Shown: one piece after another, positions 32,222 through 40,308 of the stretch | Position numbering within the stretch: the stretch's first letter is position 1 | Layout: each line of letters opens with the position of its first letter | DNA from: an uncultured Pseudomonadota bacterium | GTDB taxonomy: Bacteria > Pseudomonadota > Gammaproteobacteria > Burkholderiales > Burkholderiaceae_C | NCBI GenBank assembly: GCA_945952465.1 | Contig: CAMFIB010000005.1 | Coordinates: forward strand, 84,820-125,127 | Length of the DNA: 40,308 bases | Direction: 5' to 3' | The notes under the pieces: model-generated | The model's input: the letters and a program-made list of their open reading frames with translations, nothing else | Database searches by the model: none | Told to the model about the DNA's origin: nothing | Translations under genes and position numbers: made by a program

Positions 32222-32782
32222 TCAGAGCCAGCGCACCGGCTCGATGTGCACGTGCCGCTCGCTGCCCGACAGGCTGAGCGCGCCGTCCTGCACGGTGGCC
32301 TGCAGTTGCATGCTGCGTTCGGCCATTGCGGCCAGCGCCTGCGAGGCCTCGGTCGGCACCCGCCACACCTGCAGGTTGGACGGCCGCGTCAGCTTGGTCT
32401 GGATGCCGCGCCACCAGACCTCGGCCGAGCTGGCAAAGCAGTAGAGCAGCACCTGGTCGGCCTTGCCGCAGGCCTTGATGACGGGCTTGTCTTCCGGCTG
32501 GCCCACTTCCACCCACAGCCGCTTGGCGCCGGTGAAATCGGTCAATGAGACGTCGGGCTCGTCGGGGTCCGACAGGCCGGCGCCGAAGGCCAGCGTGCCG
32601 TCGCCGTTGCACATGTCCTGCAGCTGGAAGGCGTTCAGCGCCAGCGCCACCAGGCGGATCATCATCCGTTCGTCGGTCTCGCTCGGGTGGCGCGCCAGCG
32701 TGAGCGCGTGGTCGGCGTAGTAGGCGTGGTCGATGTCGGCGATCTGCACGTTCGCCTTGTAGACCGTGGATTTGAGGGCCAC
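32222..32782 (-). CDS. yaeQ: YaeQ family protein
   Basis: 186 residues starting at a GTG. Characteristic stretches are KSTVYKANVQIADIDHAYYADHALTLARHPSETDERMMIRL, given here as STVYKANVQIADIDHAYYAD and HPSETDERMMIRLVALALNA, then LSDPDEPDVSLTDFTGAKRL WVEVGQP and KADQVLLYCFASSAEVWWRG. YaeQ has a PD-(D/E)xK nuclease-like fold (Asp, Glu and Lys-like positions in EPDVSLTDFTGA and WVEVGQP); its biochemical role is unsettled (E. coli YaeQ was once reported to compensate loss of RfaH). The ribosome site GAGG overlaps the purB stop nine bases upstream, so it is co-transcribed with purB. Confidence 0.92.
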   Translation of the reverse strand: MALKSTVYKANVQIADIDHAYYADHALTLARHPSETDERMMIRLVALALNAFQLQDMCNGDGTLAFGAGLSDPDEPDVSLTDFTGAKRLWVEVGQPEDKPVIKACGKADQVLLYCFASSAEVWWRGIQTKLTRPSNLQVWRVPTEASQALAAMAERSMQLQATVQDGALSLSGSERHVHIEPVRWL

Positions 32783-32791
32783 CGGGTTGCC

Positions 32792-34249
<1,458 letters not shown>

Positions 34250-34264
34250 TCATCGAGCCACCCC

Positions 34265-34882
34265 ATGAAACTGATCGGATCCCTCGCCAGCCCCTACGTC
34301 CGCAAGGTCCGCGTCGTCATGGCGGAAAAAAAGCTCGACTACCAGTTCGTCCTTGAAGACGTCTGGGCGTCCGGCACCGGCATCGGCAGCTCCAATCCGC
34401 TCGGTAAGGTGCCCTGCCTGGTCATGGAAGGCGGCGAGGCGGTGTTCGACTCCCGCGTCATCGTCGAGTACCTCGACACGCTCTCGCCCGTCGGCAAGCT
34501 CATCCCGCCCTCCGGCCGCGAGCGCGCCGAAGTCAAGACCTGGGAAGCACTGGCCGACGGCATTCTGGACGCCGGCGTTGCCGCCCGCCTGGAAAACACC
34601 TGGCCCGGCCGCACCGACGCCGAACGCTCCCAGGCCTGGATCGACCGGCAAATGGCCAAGATCGACGCCTCCCTCGTCGCCATCAGCCAGGGCCTCGGCG
34701 AAAAAACCTTCTGCAGCGGCATCCACCTCAGCCTGTCCGACATCGCCGTCGGCTGCGCGCTCGGCTGGCTCGAGTTCCGCTTCCCGCAGATCGACTGGCG
34801 CAGCCGCCACCCCAATCTCGCCCGCCTGCTGGACCGGCTCAGCCAGCGGCAGAGCTTCATCGACACCGCGCCGCGGGTTTAG
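34265..34882 (+). CDS. Glutathione S-transferase family protein
   Basis: 205 residues. N-terminal thioredoxin-like domain: MKLIGSLASPYVRKVRVVMA, then LGKVPCLVMEGGEAVFDSRV (cis-Pro and the Glu/Asp-Ser glutathione contact) and IVEYLDTLSP; C-terminal helical domain (about 85-205) with LSLSDIAVGCALGWLEFRF. The SPYVRKV N-terminus, with Ser at the position used for glutathione activation, resembles the YibF-type GST group. Its substrate is unknown. It is divergent from purB and followed by an HNH gene 82 bases on. Confidence 0.92.
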   Translation: MKLIGSLASPYVRKVRVVMAEKKLDYQFVLEDVWASGTGIGSSNPLGKVPCLVMEGGEAVFDSRVIVEYLDTLSPVGKLIPPSGRERAEVKTWEALADGILDAGVAARLENTWPGRTDAERSQAWIDRQMAKIDASLVAISQGLGEKTFCSGIHLSLSDIAVGCALGWLEFRFPQIDWRSRHPNLARLLDRLSQRQSFIDTAPRV

Positions 34883-34964
34883 CGGGTTGCCGCGCGGCGG
34901 CTCTTTACTGGGCGGATCTGTCCGCCGGAATTGCGGTGGCCTACAAATACCCTGCGGGGCTGCC

Positions 34965-35357
34965 ATGCAAATTGACAAGGTGTTGAACCAACCGTCGACG
35001 GGTTTAGACCCGTTTGCTTTGGCCCCCCTGATCCGAACGGCGGCCCGTTGGAAAATCCCGCGCGACGTCGCTCTTGAGGTGTTGGCTCGTGACCTGCGTT
35101 GCATTTATTGCAGCCGGGAGTTTGATCGCGCAGGGCCAAGAGTCAGCGTTCCTTCGTGGGAACACATCGTGAATGACCTGTCGCAGGCCAGCGCTGCGAA
35201 CATCGCTCTTTGTTGTGTGGGTTGCAACGCGAGCAAAGGCATGAAGAGCCTCAAGACATGGCTGGAGTCAGACTACTGCCGCGTGCGGGGCATTACAGGC
35301 GCATCCGTGTCTCCCATTGCGGTGCGCGCACTTCATGGCAGCGAGCAGCCAGCGTGA
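34965..35357 (+). CDS. HNH endonuclease-like protein
   Basis: 130 residues. The HNH/zinc pattern is present: DLRCIYCSREF (C46, C49), SWEHIVN (His67 with Glu before it), ALCCVGCNASKGMKSLKTWL (C83/C84, C87, Asn88, Lys91). The first 40 residues (NQPSTGLDPFALAPLIRTAA) are not recognised. Stand-alone HNH proteins of this type are of unknown biological role, with DNA nicking as the likely activity. No methylase, terminase or mobile element is adjacent. Its DNA is slightly less GC-rich than its neighbours, and there is no good Shine-Dalgarno (upstream is GGGGCTGCC), so start and origin are less certain. Confidence 0.72.
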   Translation: MQIDKVLNQPSTGLDPFALAPLIRTAARWKIPRDVALEVLARDLRCIYCSREFDRAGPRVSVPSWEHIVNDLSQASAANIALCCVGCNASKGMKSLKTWLESDYCRVRGITGASVSPIAVRALHGSEQPA

Positions 35358-35489
35358 CGGTCAGCGCTTGGGTTTCATGAACCCCGTACGCCGCGGTTCC
35401 GCCAGCAGTGACCCCGCCGTGACATCGTTGGTGCTCCAACCTGCCAGCCCTGGCGGGCGCCGTGTTAGCCTCTGCTGAACAACACGTTC

Positions 35490-35505
35490 GGTTAACGCCG
35501 TAACC
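35490..35505. promoter_or_regulatory. Operator-like inverted repeat GGTTAACGCCGTAACC
   Basis: GGTTA and TAACC arms (extended by C/G on each side) flank a six-base centre, 27 bases upstream of the hydrolase ATG. Fourteen of sixteen positions match the element at 1020-1035. Confidence 0.5.
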
Positions 35506-35532
35506 GCGCAGACGGTGCGGCTGGAGGCAAAC

Positions 35533-36888
35533 ATGGCTTTCTCTTTTCTCGTGCGTGCAGCCGCCGGCTGCCTGCTGCTGGCTGGCACGGCGCTGGCGCA
35601 GGTGCCCAATGCTCCCGGCGGCGCCGGCCTGGGTGACCTCGCGTTCGGCGTTTCCACCCAGCGTTACTGGGCCACGCCCACCGCCGCGCCGGACAAGGGC
35701 TGTGCCACCGGCCGGGTGCCGGTCACGCTGCCGCTCGCCGCGCCGCTGCTGGCCAGCCCCTTCGTGCCGTTCGGTGAACTCTCCAAACTGGCGCCCAACG
35801 TCACCAGCTACGTGTACGGCGAGCTGTGCATGAGCGGCGCCGCGCGGCAGGCTGCTGCCGCCGGCAAGCCGCCGGCCGTGCTGGTGCTCACCCCCGGCTA
35901 CACCTACAACGGCTACTACTGGGACTTCCCGTACCGCCCCGAGCTGTATTCCACCGTCACCGCGCTGGTCGCCGCCGGCTACGCCACCTTCAACTACGAC
36001 CGCGTCGGCACCGGCCGCTCGGCGCACCCGCCGTCGGCCATGACCACCGTGGGCAACCACGCCAATGTGCTGAGCCAGCTCATCCGCCAGTTGCGCGGCA
36101 ACGGCATCTTCGGCACGCGGTTCAACGCGGTCGGCAGCGTGGGCCATTCCTTCGGCAGCATCACGGCCTATGTGGAAGCCTCGCAGTTCAACGATGCCGA
36201 CGCCGTCATCCTCACCGGCTTCGGCCACCGCGTCGCCGCCGACGCCGGCGGGCCGGCCCTCAACAGCGGCCCCGCGCTGCTCGATGCCCGCACCGCCCGC
36301 GAGCCCTGGGCCAAAGACCTCGGTTACCTCATGCCCAGATCCGGCACGCGTGACACCCGCATCTTCTACGCCGCCGGCAACTTCGAGGCGGCCATGGTCG
36401 CGGTCGACGAGCAGCTCGCCGACACCATCACCGCCTTCGAGATCACCAACCTGATACCGTCCATGCTGGTCGACAGCGGCAAGGCGCTGCGCATCCCCAC
36501 CTTCACCATCAACGGCGAAAAGGACGCGATCTTCTGCGGCAACGGCATGAAGGCCTGCGCCACCACCGGCACCGCGAGCGACAGCCCCGCCCAGCTCGAA
36601 GCCAAGGCCGGTACCTTCGTCGCCTACGACGGCCCCGCCTTCCCGCCGCAGGCCTGCTTCCGCGCCGCCATCGTTCCCGGTTCCGCGCACAACCTCAGCC
36701 TGCACCTCAACGCCCCGCAGTTCGTGCGCCAACTGCTCTACTTCGCCGACCAGGCCATCGGCCGCAACGGCGAGAACGTCAACGCCTACAAGGCCGGCTG
36801 CATGAAGCGCGCGCCCACGCTGGTCGACCAGCTGCCCGAACTCACCCGTCTGCTGCCGCCGGTGACCCAGAGCGGGGTGGGCAACTGA
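35533..36888 (+). CDS. Secreted alpha/beta hydrolase
   Basis: 451 residues from ATG 35533, which has GGAGG 5 bases upstream. A signal peptide (MAFSFLVRAAAGCLLLAGTA to LAQ) gives an exported protein. The hydrolase core shows VLVLTPGYTYNGYYWDFPYR, YATFNYDRVGTGRSAHPPS, the nucleophile elbow GSVGHSFGSITAY (Ser about 206), Asp in TINGEKDAIFCGNG and His in VPGSAHNLSLHLNAP. Six or more cysteines suggest disulfides in the mature protein. Esterase or lipase activity is likely but the substrate is not known. A VOC-family gene starts one base after its stop. Confidence 0.85.
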   Translation: MAFSFLVRAAAGCLLLAGTALAQVPNAPGGAGLGDLAFGVSTQRYWATPTAAPDKGCATGRVPVTLPLAAPLLASPFVPFGELSKLAPNVTSYVYGELCMSGAARQAAAAGKPPAVLVLTPGYTYNGYYWDFPYRPELYSTVTALVAAGYATFNYDRVGTGRSAHPPSAMTTVGNHANVLSQLIRQLRGNGIFGTRFNAVGSVGHSFGSITAYVEASQFNDADAVILTGFGHRVAADAGGPALNSGPALLDARTAREPWAKDLGYLMPRSGTRDTRIFYAAGNFEAAMVAVDEQLADTITAFEITNLIPSMLVDSGKALRIPTFTINGEKDAIFCGNGMKACATTGTASDSPAQLEAKAGTFVAYDGPAFPPQACFRAAIVPGSAHNLSLHLNAPQFVRQLLYFADQAIGRNGENVNAYKAGCMKRAPTLVDQLPELTRLLPPVTQSGVGN

Positions 36889-36889
36889 T

Positions 36890-37240
36890 ATGCCGCTGAC
36901 CCCACTCCTGCGCTGCTTGTCCATCGACGACACCCGCCGCTTCTACGGCTCGGTGCTTGGCTTCGATGTGCACGACAGCGCCGAAGGCACGCTGACCGTC
37001 GAACGCGGCGGTGCCAGGCTGATCTTCACGTCGGCCGACCTGTGGAATGGCGCCCCGGCCCTGACCGGCACGCTCTACCTCACGGTGCCCGACGTCGACG
37101 CGTTCTACGCGGCGGTGCGCGACCGCGCCACGATTGCCTGGCCGCCGCAGGACATGCCGTACGGTTCGCGCGAATTCGGCCTGCGCGACCCCAACGGCTA
37201 CCACCTCGCGTTCCAGCAGCAGGGCGGCGCCGCCGCCTGA
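36890..37240 (+). CDS. VOC (glyoxalase/bleomycin-resistance) family protein
   Basis: 116 residues, a single VOC unit of two beta-alpha-beta-beta-beta modules. Seen elements are LLRCLSIDDTRRFYGSVLGF, GARLIFTSADLWNGAPALTG, TLYLTVPDVDAFYAAVRD and the C-terminal metal-side strand REFGLRDPNGYHLAFQQQGG. The usual N-terminal metal His/Gln is not obvious, so a non-catalytic binding role is possible. It is translationally coupled to the secreted hydrolase gene (one-base gap) although it has no signal peptide itself. Confidence 0.85.
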   Translation: MPLTPLLRCLSIDDTRRFYGSVLGFDVHDSAEGTLTVERGGARLIFTSADLWNGAPALTGTLYLTVPDVDAFYAAVRDRATIAWPPQDMPYGSREFGLRDPNGYHLAFQQQGGAAA

Positions 37241-37253
37241 GCGGCGGGCGCCG

Positions 37254-38006
37254 TCAGGGTTTGCCGGAGCCGGCAATGCCCTCGACGATCTTCTTCGCCA
37301 GCGTGGCTTTCTTGCGGGCCCGGATGTTGAGCATTTCCACGCCCAGCGAGAACGCCATGGCGAAGTAGATGAAGCCCTTGGGCACGTGGTAGCCCAGGCC
37401 CTCGGCCATCAGCACCAGGCCCACCACCAGCAGGAAGGCCATGGCCAGCATCTTGATGGTCGGGTGGTTGGAGACGAAGCGGCCGATCGCCGGCGCGAAC
37501 GCCATCATCATGCCCACGGAAGCCACCACCGCGGCGATCATCACCTCCACGTGGTCCACCATGCCGACGGCGGTGATGATGGAGTCGAGCGAGAACACCA
37601 GGTCGATCACGATGATCTGCACGATGGCGGCGGCAAAGGTGGCGCGCACCACGTTGGGAGCGTGCTCGCCACCGCCTTCCACCGACTCGTGGATCTCGGC
37701 CGCGCTCTTCCACAGCAGGAACAGGCCGCCGAGGATCAGCACCAGGTCACGCCCGGAAATGCCCTTGCCCAACACTTCGAACAGCGGCGCGGTCAGCCCC
37801 ACCAGCTTGGACAGAATCAGCAGCAGGCCGATGCGCATGAACATCGCCAGGAACAGGCCCAGCCGGCGCGCGAAGGCCTGCTGGTGCTGGGGCAGCTTGT
37901 CCACCAGGATGGAGATGAAGATGATGTTGTCGATGCCCAGCACCAGCTCCAGCGCGGTGAGCGTGAAGAAGGCGATCCAGACTTGCGGATCGGTCAGCAG
38001 TTCCAT
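37254..38006 (-). CDS. TerC family membrane protein (YgdQ/YkoY-like)
   Basis: 250 residues from MELLTDPQVW, with about seven helices. Conserved acidic motifs are LELVLGIDNIIFISILVDKL and IDLVFSLDSIITAVGMVDHV, and the C-terminus has YFAMAFSLGVEMLNIRARKK. This is the longer TerC subgroup, thought to move Mn2+ or other divalent metals outward. It differs from the TerC protein at 19113 (no close similarity beyond the motifs). A 14-pair GC hairpin lies in its leader. It is convergent with the VOC gene, 13 bases apart. Confidence 0.9.
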   Translation of the reverse strand: MELLTDPQVWIAFFTLTALELVLGIDNIIFISILVDKLPQHQQAFARRLGLFLAMFMRIGLLLILSKLVGLTAPLFEVLGKGISGRDLVLILGGLFLLWKSAAEIHESVEGGGEHAPNVVRATFAAAIVQIIVIDLVFSLDSIITAVGMVDHVEVMIAAVVASVGMMMAFAPAIGRFVSNHPTIKMLAMAFLLVVGLVLMAEGLGYHVPKGFIYFAMAFSLGVEMLNIRARKKATLAKKIVEGIAGSGKP

Positions 38007-38042
38007 GATGGCGGTGCAAACGGTGTGAAAAGGGATGGCGAA

Positions 38043-38076
38043 GCGGGCCGGCGCCGGCAACCGGCGCGAGGCCCGC
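38043..38076. terminator. Strong GC hairpin between the Rrf2 gene and the TerC gene
   Basis: GCGGGCC (38043-38049) pairs with GGCCCGC (38070-38076) and GCGCCGG (38051-38057) with CCGGCGC (38061-38067) around a CAA loop. On the minus strand it follows the Rrf2 stop by 40 bases and precedes the TerC ATG by 36; only TTTT, nine bases further, resembles a T-tract. Confidence 0.45.
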
Positions 38077-38116
38077 TCGCTTCAGGGCGCGATGTTCGTC
38101 GAAAAGGGCGCCGGTG

Positions 38117-38644
38117 TCAGCGCAGGCGCAGCTTGCCGGCCAGCGCGAACACCGAGTTCGGTGCGTTCACCAGCGTCGGCGTGCGGGTCGGCTGCACCCG
38201 GTCGATGACCAGGCGGCGCGACGGCTGCGGGTCTTCGATGCGCACGCCCTTGGCCAGTTGTTCCAGTACCAGGTCGCGCAGCGAAATCGACTGCATGTAG
38301 TCGATCATGTTGGTGCTCAGGCGGTCCCACAGGTCGCGCGTGAGCGACTGGTCGCGCACGCGCTGGCCGGCCGGCTGGTCGTCTTCGGGCTGGTCCACGG
38401 CGAGGATGATGTCGGCCACGGAAATCGACTCTGCCTTGCGGCCGAGCGAATAGCCGCCGCCGGGGCCGCGGGTGCTCTCGACGAGGCCGCAGCGGCGCAG
38501 CCGGCTGAACAGCTGCTCGAGGTACGAGAGCGAAATCTGCTGGCGCGTGCTGATCGCGGCCAGTGTGACGGCGCCGCGCTGTTCGCGCAGTGCCAGATCG
38601 ATCATCGCCGTGACGGCGAAACGGCCTTTGGTGGTCAAGCGCAT
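38117..38644 (-). CDS. IscR-like Rrf2 family regulator lacking cluster ligands
   Basis: 175 residues; GGGAGA lies 7 bases before the ATG. The winged helix is very IscR-like: MRLTTKGRFAVTAMIDLALR, TLAAISTRQQISLSYLEQLF, LVESTRGPGGGYSLGRKAES and ISVADIILAVDQPED. In E. coli IscR the next segment holds three Cys (92, 98, 104) and His107 that bind [2Fe-2S]; here it reads DQPAGQRVRDQSLTRDLWDR, with no cysteine, Ser where Cys104 aligns and Arg where His107 aligns. The only cysteine is at residue 52. The C-terminal tail is long and basic. No isc or suf genes are nearby. It is divergent from the NhaR-type gene. Confidence 0.88.
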   Translation of the reverse strand: MRLTTKGRFAVTAMIDLALREQRGAVTLAAISTRQQISLSYLEQLFSRLRRCGLVESTRGPGGGYSLGRKAESISVADIILAVDQPEDDQPAGQRVRDQSLTRDLWDRLSTNMIDYMQSISLRDLVLEQLAKGVRIEDPQPSRRLVIDRVQPTRTPTLVNAPNSVFALAGKLRLR

Positions 38645-38794
38645 GGCAATCTCCCTGGGCTGTGGTGAAAAACTGTCTGGCGCCGCCTGCCGCCCCGGCC
38701 CGGCGGCGCCGTCCGAACCCGGAAAGCCCGGATTCATGTTCTGGACTTTAGGGCGCCAAACACTTCGCGTATATTCGTATTTCAATTTCCAATT

Positions 38795-38811
38795 CTTCGA
38801 GAAAATCGAAG
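38795..38811. promoter_or_regulatory. Inverted repeat CTTCGA-N5-TCGAAG in the divergent promoter region
   Basis: A perfect six-base-arm repeat in an AT-rich patch (about 38755-38820) between the Rrf2 and NhaR-type genes, 22 bases before the latter's ATG. A TATATT box at 38770-38775 lies just upstream on the plus strand. A LysR-type or Rrf2 binding site is likely. Confidence 0.55.
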
Positions 38812-38832
38812 TATTAACGCCTCCACCCGGCC

Positions 38833-39756
38833 ATGAACTTCAAGCACCTGCGGTATTTCTGGATGGTTGCGCGGGCCGGCGGCGTGATGCGGGCGGCCGA
38901 GCAGCTGCACACCACGCCGCAAACCCTCTCGGGGCAGATCAAGCTGCTGGAAGAGTGGCTGGGCCACCCGCTGTTCCGCAAGAGCGGCCGCAACCTGGAG
39001 CTGACCGAGGAGGGCCGCATCGCGCTGGCCTACGCCGACGACATCTTCACGATGGGCGAGGAGCTGGAGCACGCGGTGCGGCAGTCGCGCGACGCCGCCC
39101 GCACGCTGGAGTTCCGGGTCGGCGTGGCCGATTCGGTGGCGAAATCGGTGGCCTACAACCTGCTGGAGCCGGCGCTGGCGGTGGAGCAGCCGGTGCGCAT
39201 GATGTGCCACGAGGGCAAGTTCAGCGACCTGCTGGCCCAGCTCGCGCTGCACCGGCTCGACCTGGTGATCGCCGACGAGCCGCTGTCGCGCAAGATCAGC
39301 GTCAAGGCCTTCAACCACCCGCTGGGCACCAGCGCGATGAGCTTCTTCGCCGCGCCGGCGCTCCAGCCGCTGCTGAAGGGCAAGTTCCCGCAGTGCCTGA
39401 CCGGCGTGCCCATGCTGGTGCAGGGCCAGCAGTCGTCGGTGCGGCAGCGCTTCGACCAGTGGCTGAGCAAACACCGGCTGCGGCCGCGCATCATCGGCGA
39501 GTTCGACGACAGCGCGCTGATGAACGCCTTCGGCCGCGAGGGCCGGGGCGTGTTCATGTCGCCCACCGTGCTGGAGGCCGAGACGCGGGCGCAGTTCGGC
39601 GTGGAGGTCATCGGCCGCACGGACGAGCTGGTCGAGGAGTTTTTCGCTATTTCAGTGGACCGCCGCATCAGCCACCCCTGCGTGGCCGCCATTACCCGCG
39701 CGGCCAAGGCCCAGCTCTTCAGCGGCGTGCCGGCCGCCGCGCCCGCGCCGGGCTGA
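38833..39756 (+). CDS. nhaR: NhaR-type LysR family transcriptional activator
   Basis: 307 residues. The N-terminal HTH begins MNFKHLRYFWMVARAGGVMR and continues AAEQLHTTPQTLSGQIKLLE with GHPLFRKSGRNLELTEEGRI, close to NhaR of E. coli. The effector domain has FRVGVADSVAKSVAYNLLEP, VIADEPLSRKISVKAFNHPL, GEFDDSALMNAFGREGRGVF and EEFFAISVDRRISHP, all NhaR-like. In enterobacteria NhaR senses Na+ and activates the antiporter gene nhaA; no nhaA gene is in this window, so the target here is unknown. No clear Shine-Dalgarno precedes the ATG. Confidence 0.88.
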   Translation: MNFKHLRYFWMVARAGGVMRAAEQLHTTPQTLSGQIKLLEEWLGHPLFRKSGRNLELTEEGRIALAYADDIFTMGEELEHAVRQSRDAARTLEFRVGVADSVAKSVAYNLLEPALAVEQPVRMMCHEGKFSDLLAQLALHRLDLVIADEPLSRKISVKAFNHPLGTSAMSFFAAPALQPLLKGKFPQCLTGVPMLVQGQQSSVRQRFDQWLSKHRLRPRIIGEFDDSALMNAFGREGRGVFMSPTVLEAETRAQFGVEVIGRTDELVEEFFAISVDRRISHPCVAAITRAAKAQLFSGVPAAAPAPG

Positions 39757-39757
39757 C

Positions 39758-40308
39758 TCAGCGGCAGATCAGTTGCAGCGCGTGGCGCAGGCCGGCGTCG
39801 TACACGGCCTCGGCCGTTGCGCGGGGCGGTGCCGCCCGGCCCGGTGCGGGGGCTGGCCCCGGCGGCAGGGGCACCACCGTGATGCGGCCGCCCGGGCCGC
39901 TGGCGCCCAGCACGCCGGCCAGCGCGCCGTTGGCGTCGAAGACCGGGCTGCCCACGGCGCCGGCGGGCGCCGGCACGCCGAGGTGGATGTCGGCGTCGGG
40001 GCGATCGGCTGGCGCCAGGAAGAAGCCGGCGCCCAGCCGTGGCCAGGCGGCCGCCGCGTCGGGTGCGGCGACGTGCGCGACCAGGTAGCCGGGGCTGCCG
40101 GGAAAGGGTGCGCGGGCCGCCGTTTCGGCGCCGGCCGGCAGCGGTGTGGCGGTGGCCAGCGCCACCAGGCCACGCGGCGCCGCCGCGCCCCGCGACGGCC
40201 GGGCCGCGGTGGTCTGCCCCAGGCCGTTGCGCAGCCAGGCCGGCGATGCGCCGCAGGCCTTCAGGGCGGCGGCCGGTGCCCAGGCCACGCGGCCGTCACC
40301 CTGTCTCT
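39758..40308 (-). CDS. Trypsin-like serine protease-fold protein, N-terminus beyond the window, apparently inactive
   Basis: The frame is open to the right edge; 183 residues are visible. The chymotrypsin-like C-terminal half is suggested by FPGSPGYLVAHVAA, LGAGFFLAPADRPDADIHLG and PAGAVGSPVFDANGALAGVL. In active relatives the last motif reads GNSGSPVFD; here Val takes the place of the nucleophilic Ser. The C-terminus (ATAEAVYDAGLRHALQLICR) is helical and ends in Cys-Arg. His and Asp of the triad would lie in the missing or early part and cannot be checked. Family assignment rests on the GSPVFD-type motif, so it is moderate. It is convergent with the NhaR-type gene, one base apart. Confidence 0.6.
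   Translation of the reverse strand, partial: RQGDGRVAWAPAAALKACGASPAWLRNGLGQTTAARPSRGAAAPRGLVALATATPLPAGAETAARAPFPGSPGYLVAHVAAPDAAAAWPRLGAGFFLAPADRPDADIHLGVPAPAGAVGSPVFDANGALAGVLGASGPGGRITVVPLPPGPAPAPGRAAPPRATAEAVYDAGLRHALQLICR

Noticed and set aside
35138-35160. AGAGTCAGCGTTCC in the HNH gene as another repeat copy
   Set aside because: No GCTAT or AT-rich part follows in register; the match is limited to the short core.
39640-39660. TTTTTCGCTATTTCAG in the NhaR-type gene as another repeat copy
   Set aside because: It lacks the GTCAGCGCC core, and the encoded FFAISVDRR is a conserved NhaR-family stretch.

Overview
The window is GC-rich, densely coded chromosomal DNA from a betaproteobacterium, most likely Burkholderiales, family Comamonadaceae (Acidovorax/Variovorax-like). 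The evidence is the gene content (MetX-MetW pair, type 2 ArgC, DUF3717/DUF1289 protein, YaeQ, NhaR-type LysR regulator, class II cAMP phosphodiesterase) and two dispersed repeat families of a kind I associate with that family. I see no tRNA, rRNA, insertion sequence, integrase, prophage or CRISPR array. It is core/accessory chromosome rather than an island. No gene-free stretch exceeds 300 bases.

Layout. 1-933 (minus): end-truncated HPP membrane protein and a small lipoprotein. 1093-5998 (plus): a MarR-controlled tripartite efflux operon (marR, NodT-type outer membrane factor, EmrA, EmrB) behind a promoter whose spacer is a perfect 20-bp palindrome. 6086-8711 (minus): an AraC-family regulator and a secreted LIP-type lipase. 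8985-12927 (minus): a compact metX-metW-chrA-hyi operon whose leader is a SAM-II riboswitch followed by an intrinsic terminator. 13079-13645: a GDT1/TMEM165 cation transporter. 13792-15629 (plus): a small secreted protein and an ammonium transporter with a sigma-54 promoter. 15754-16671 (minus): argC. 16914-18981 (plus): sucCD. 19113-24481 (plus): TerC protein, PP2C phosphatase, CHASE2 adenylyl cyclase, cAMP phosphodiesterase, then a type IV pilin with a sigma-54 promoter and a cluster of TGTC sites like those of PilR. 24488-29212: two tandem O-oligosaccharyltransferase/O-antigen-ligase-like proteins, moaC on the other strand, and a TfpX/TfpZ-type pilin accessory protein; together with the pilin this looks like a pilin modification locus. 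29212-34171: M48 metalloprotease with TPR-like C-terminus, small membrane and zinc-ribbon proteins, yaeQ, purB. 34265-37240 (plus): GST, HNH protein, secreted alpha/beta hydrolase, VOC protein. 37254-40308: second TerC protein, a cysteine-poor IscR-like Rrf2 regulator, a divergent NhaR-type regulator, and the end of a protease-like protein that has lost its catalytic serine.

Most notable: (1) the SAM-II riboswitch whose inferred transcript starts at the first base pair of P1 and which would place a chromate transporter and a hydroxypyruvate isomerase-like protein under S-adenosylmethionine control; (2) six copies of one roughly 60-bp dispersed repeat, three lying exactly between convergent genes (likely bidirectional terminators) and two captured inside coding sequences, one supplying the whole signal peptide of the M48 protease and one a loop of ChrA; (3) a cAMP synthesis/degradation pair directly upstream of a pilin and its candidate glycosylation genes, with the pilin terminator buried in the first codons of the ligase gene; (4) recurrent -10-like boxes placed 6 to 8 bases before start codons without Shine-Dalgarno sequences, suggesting leaderless mRNAs.
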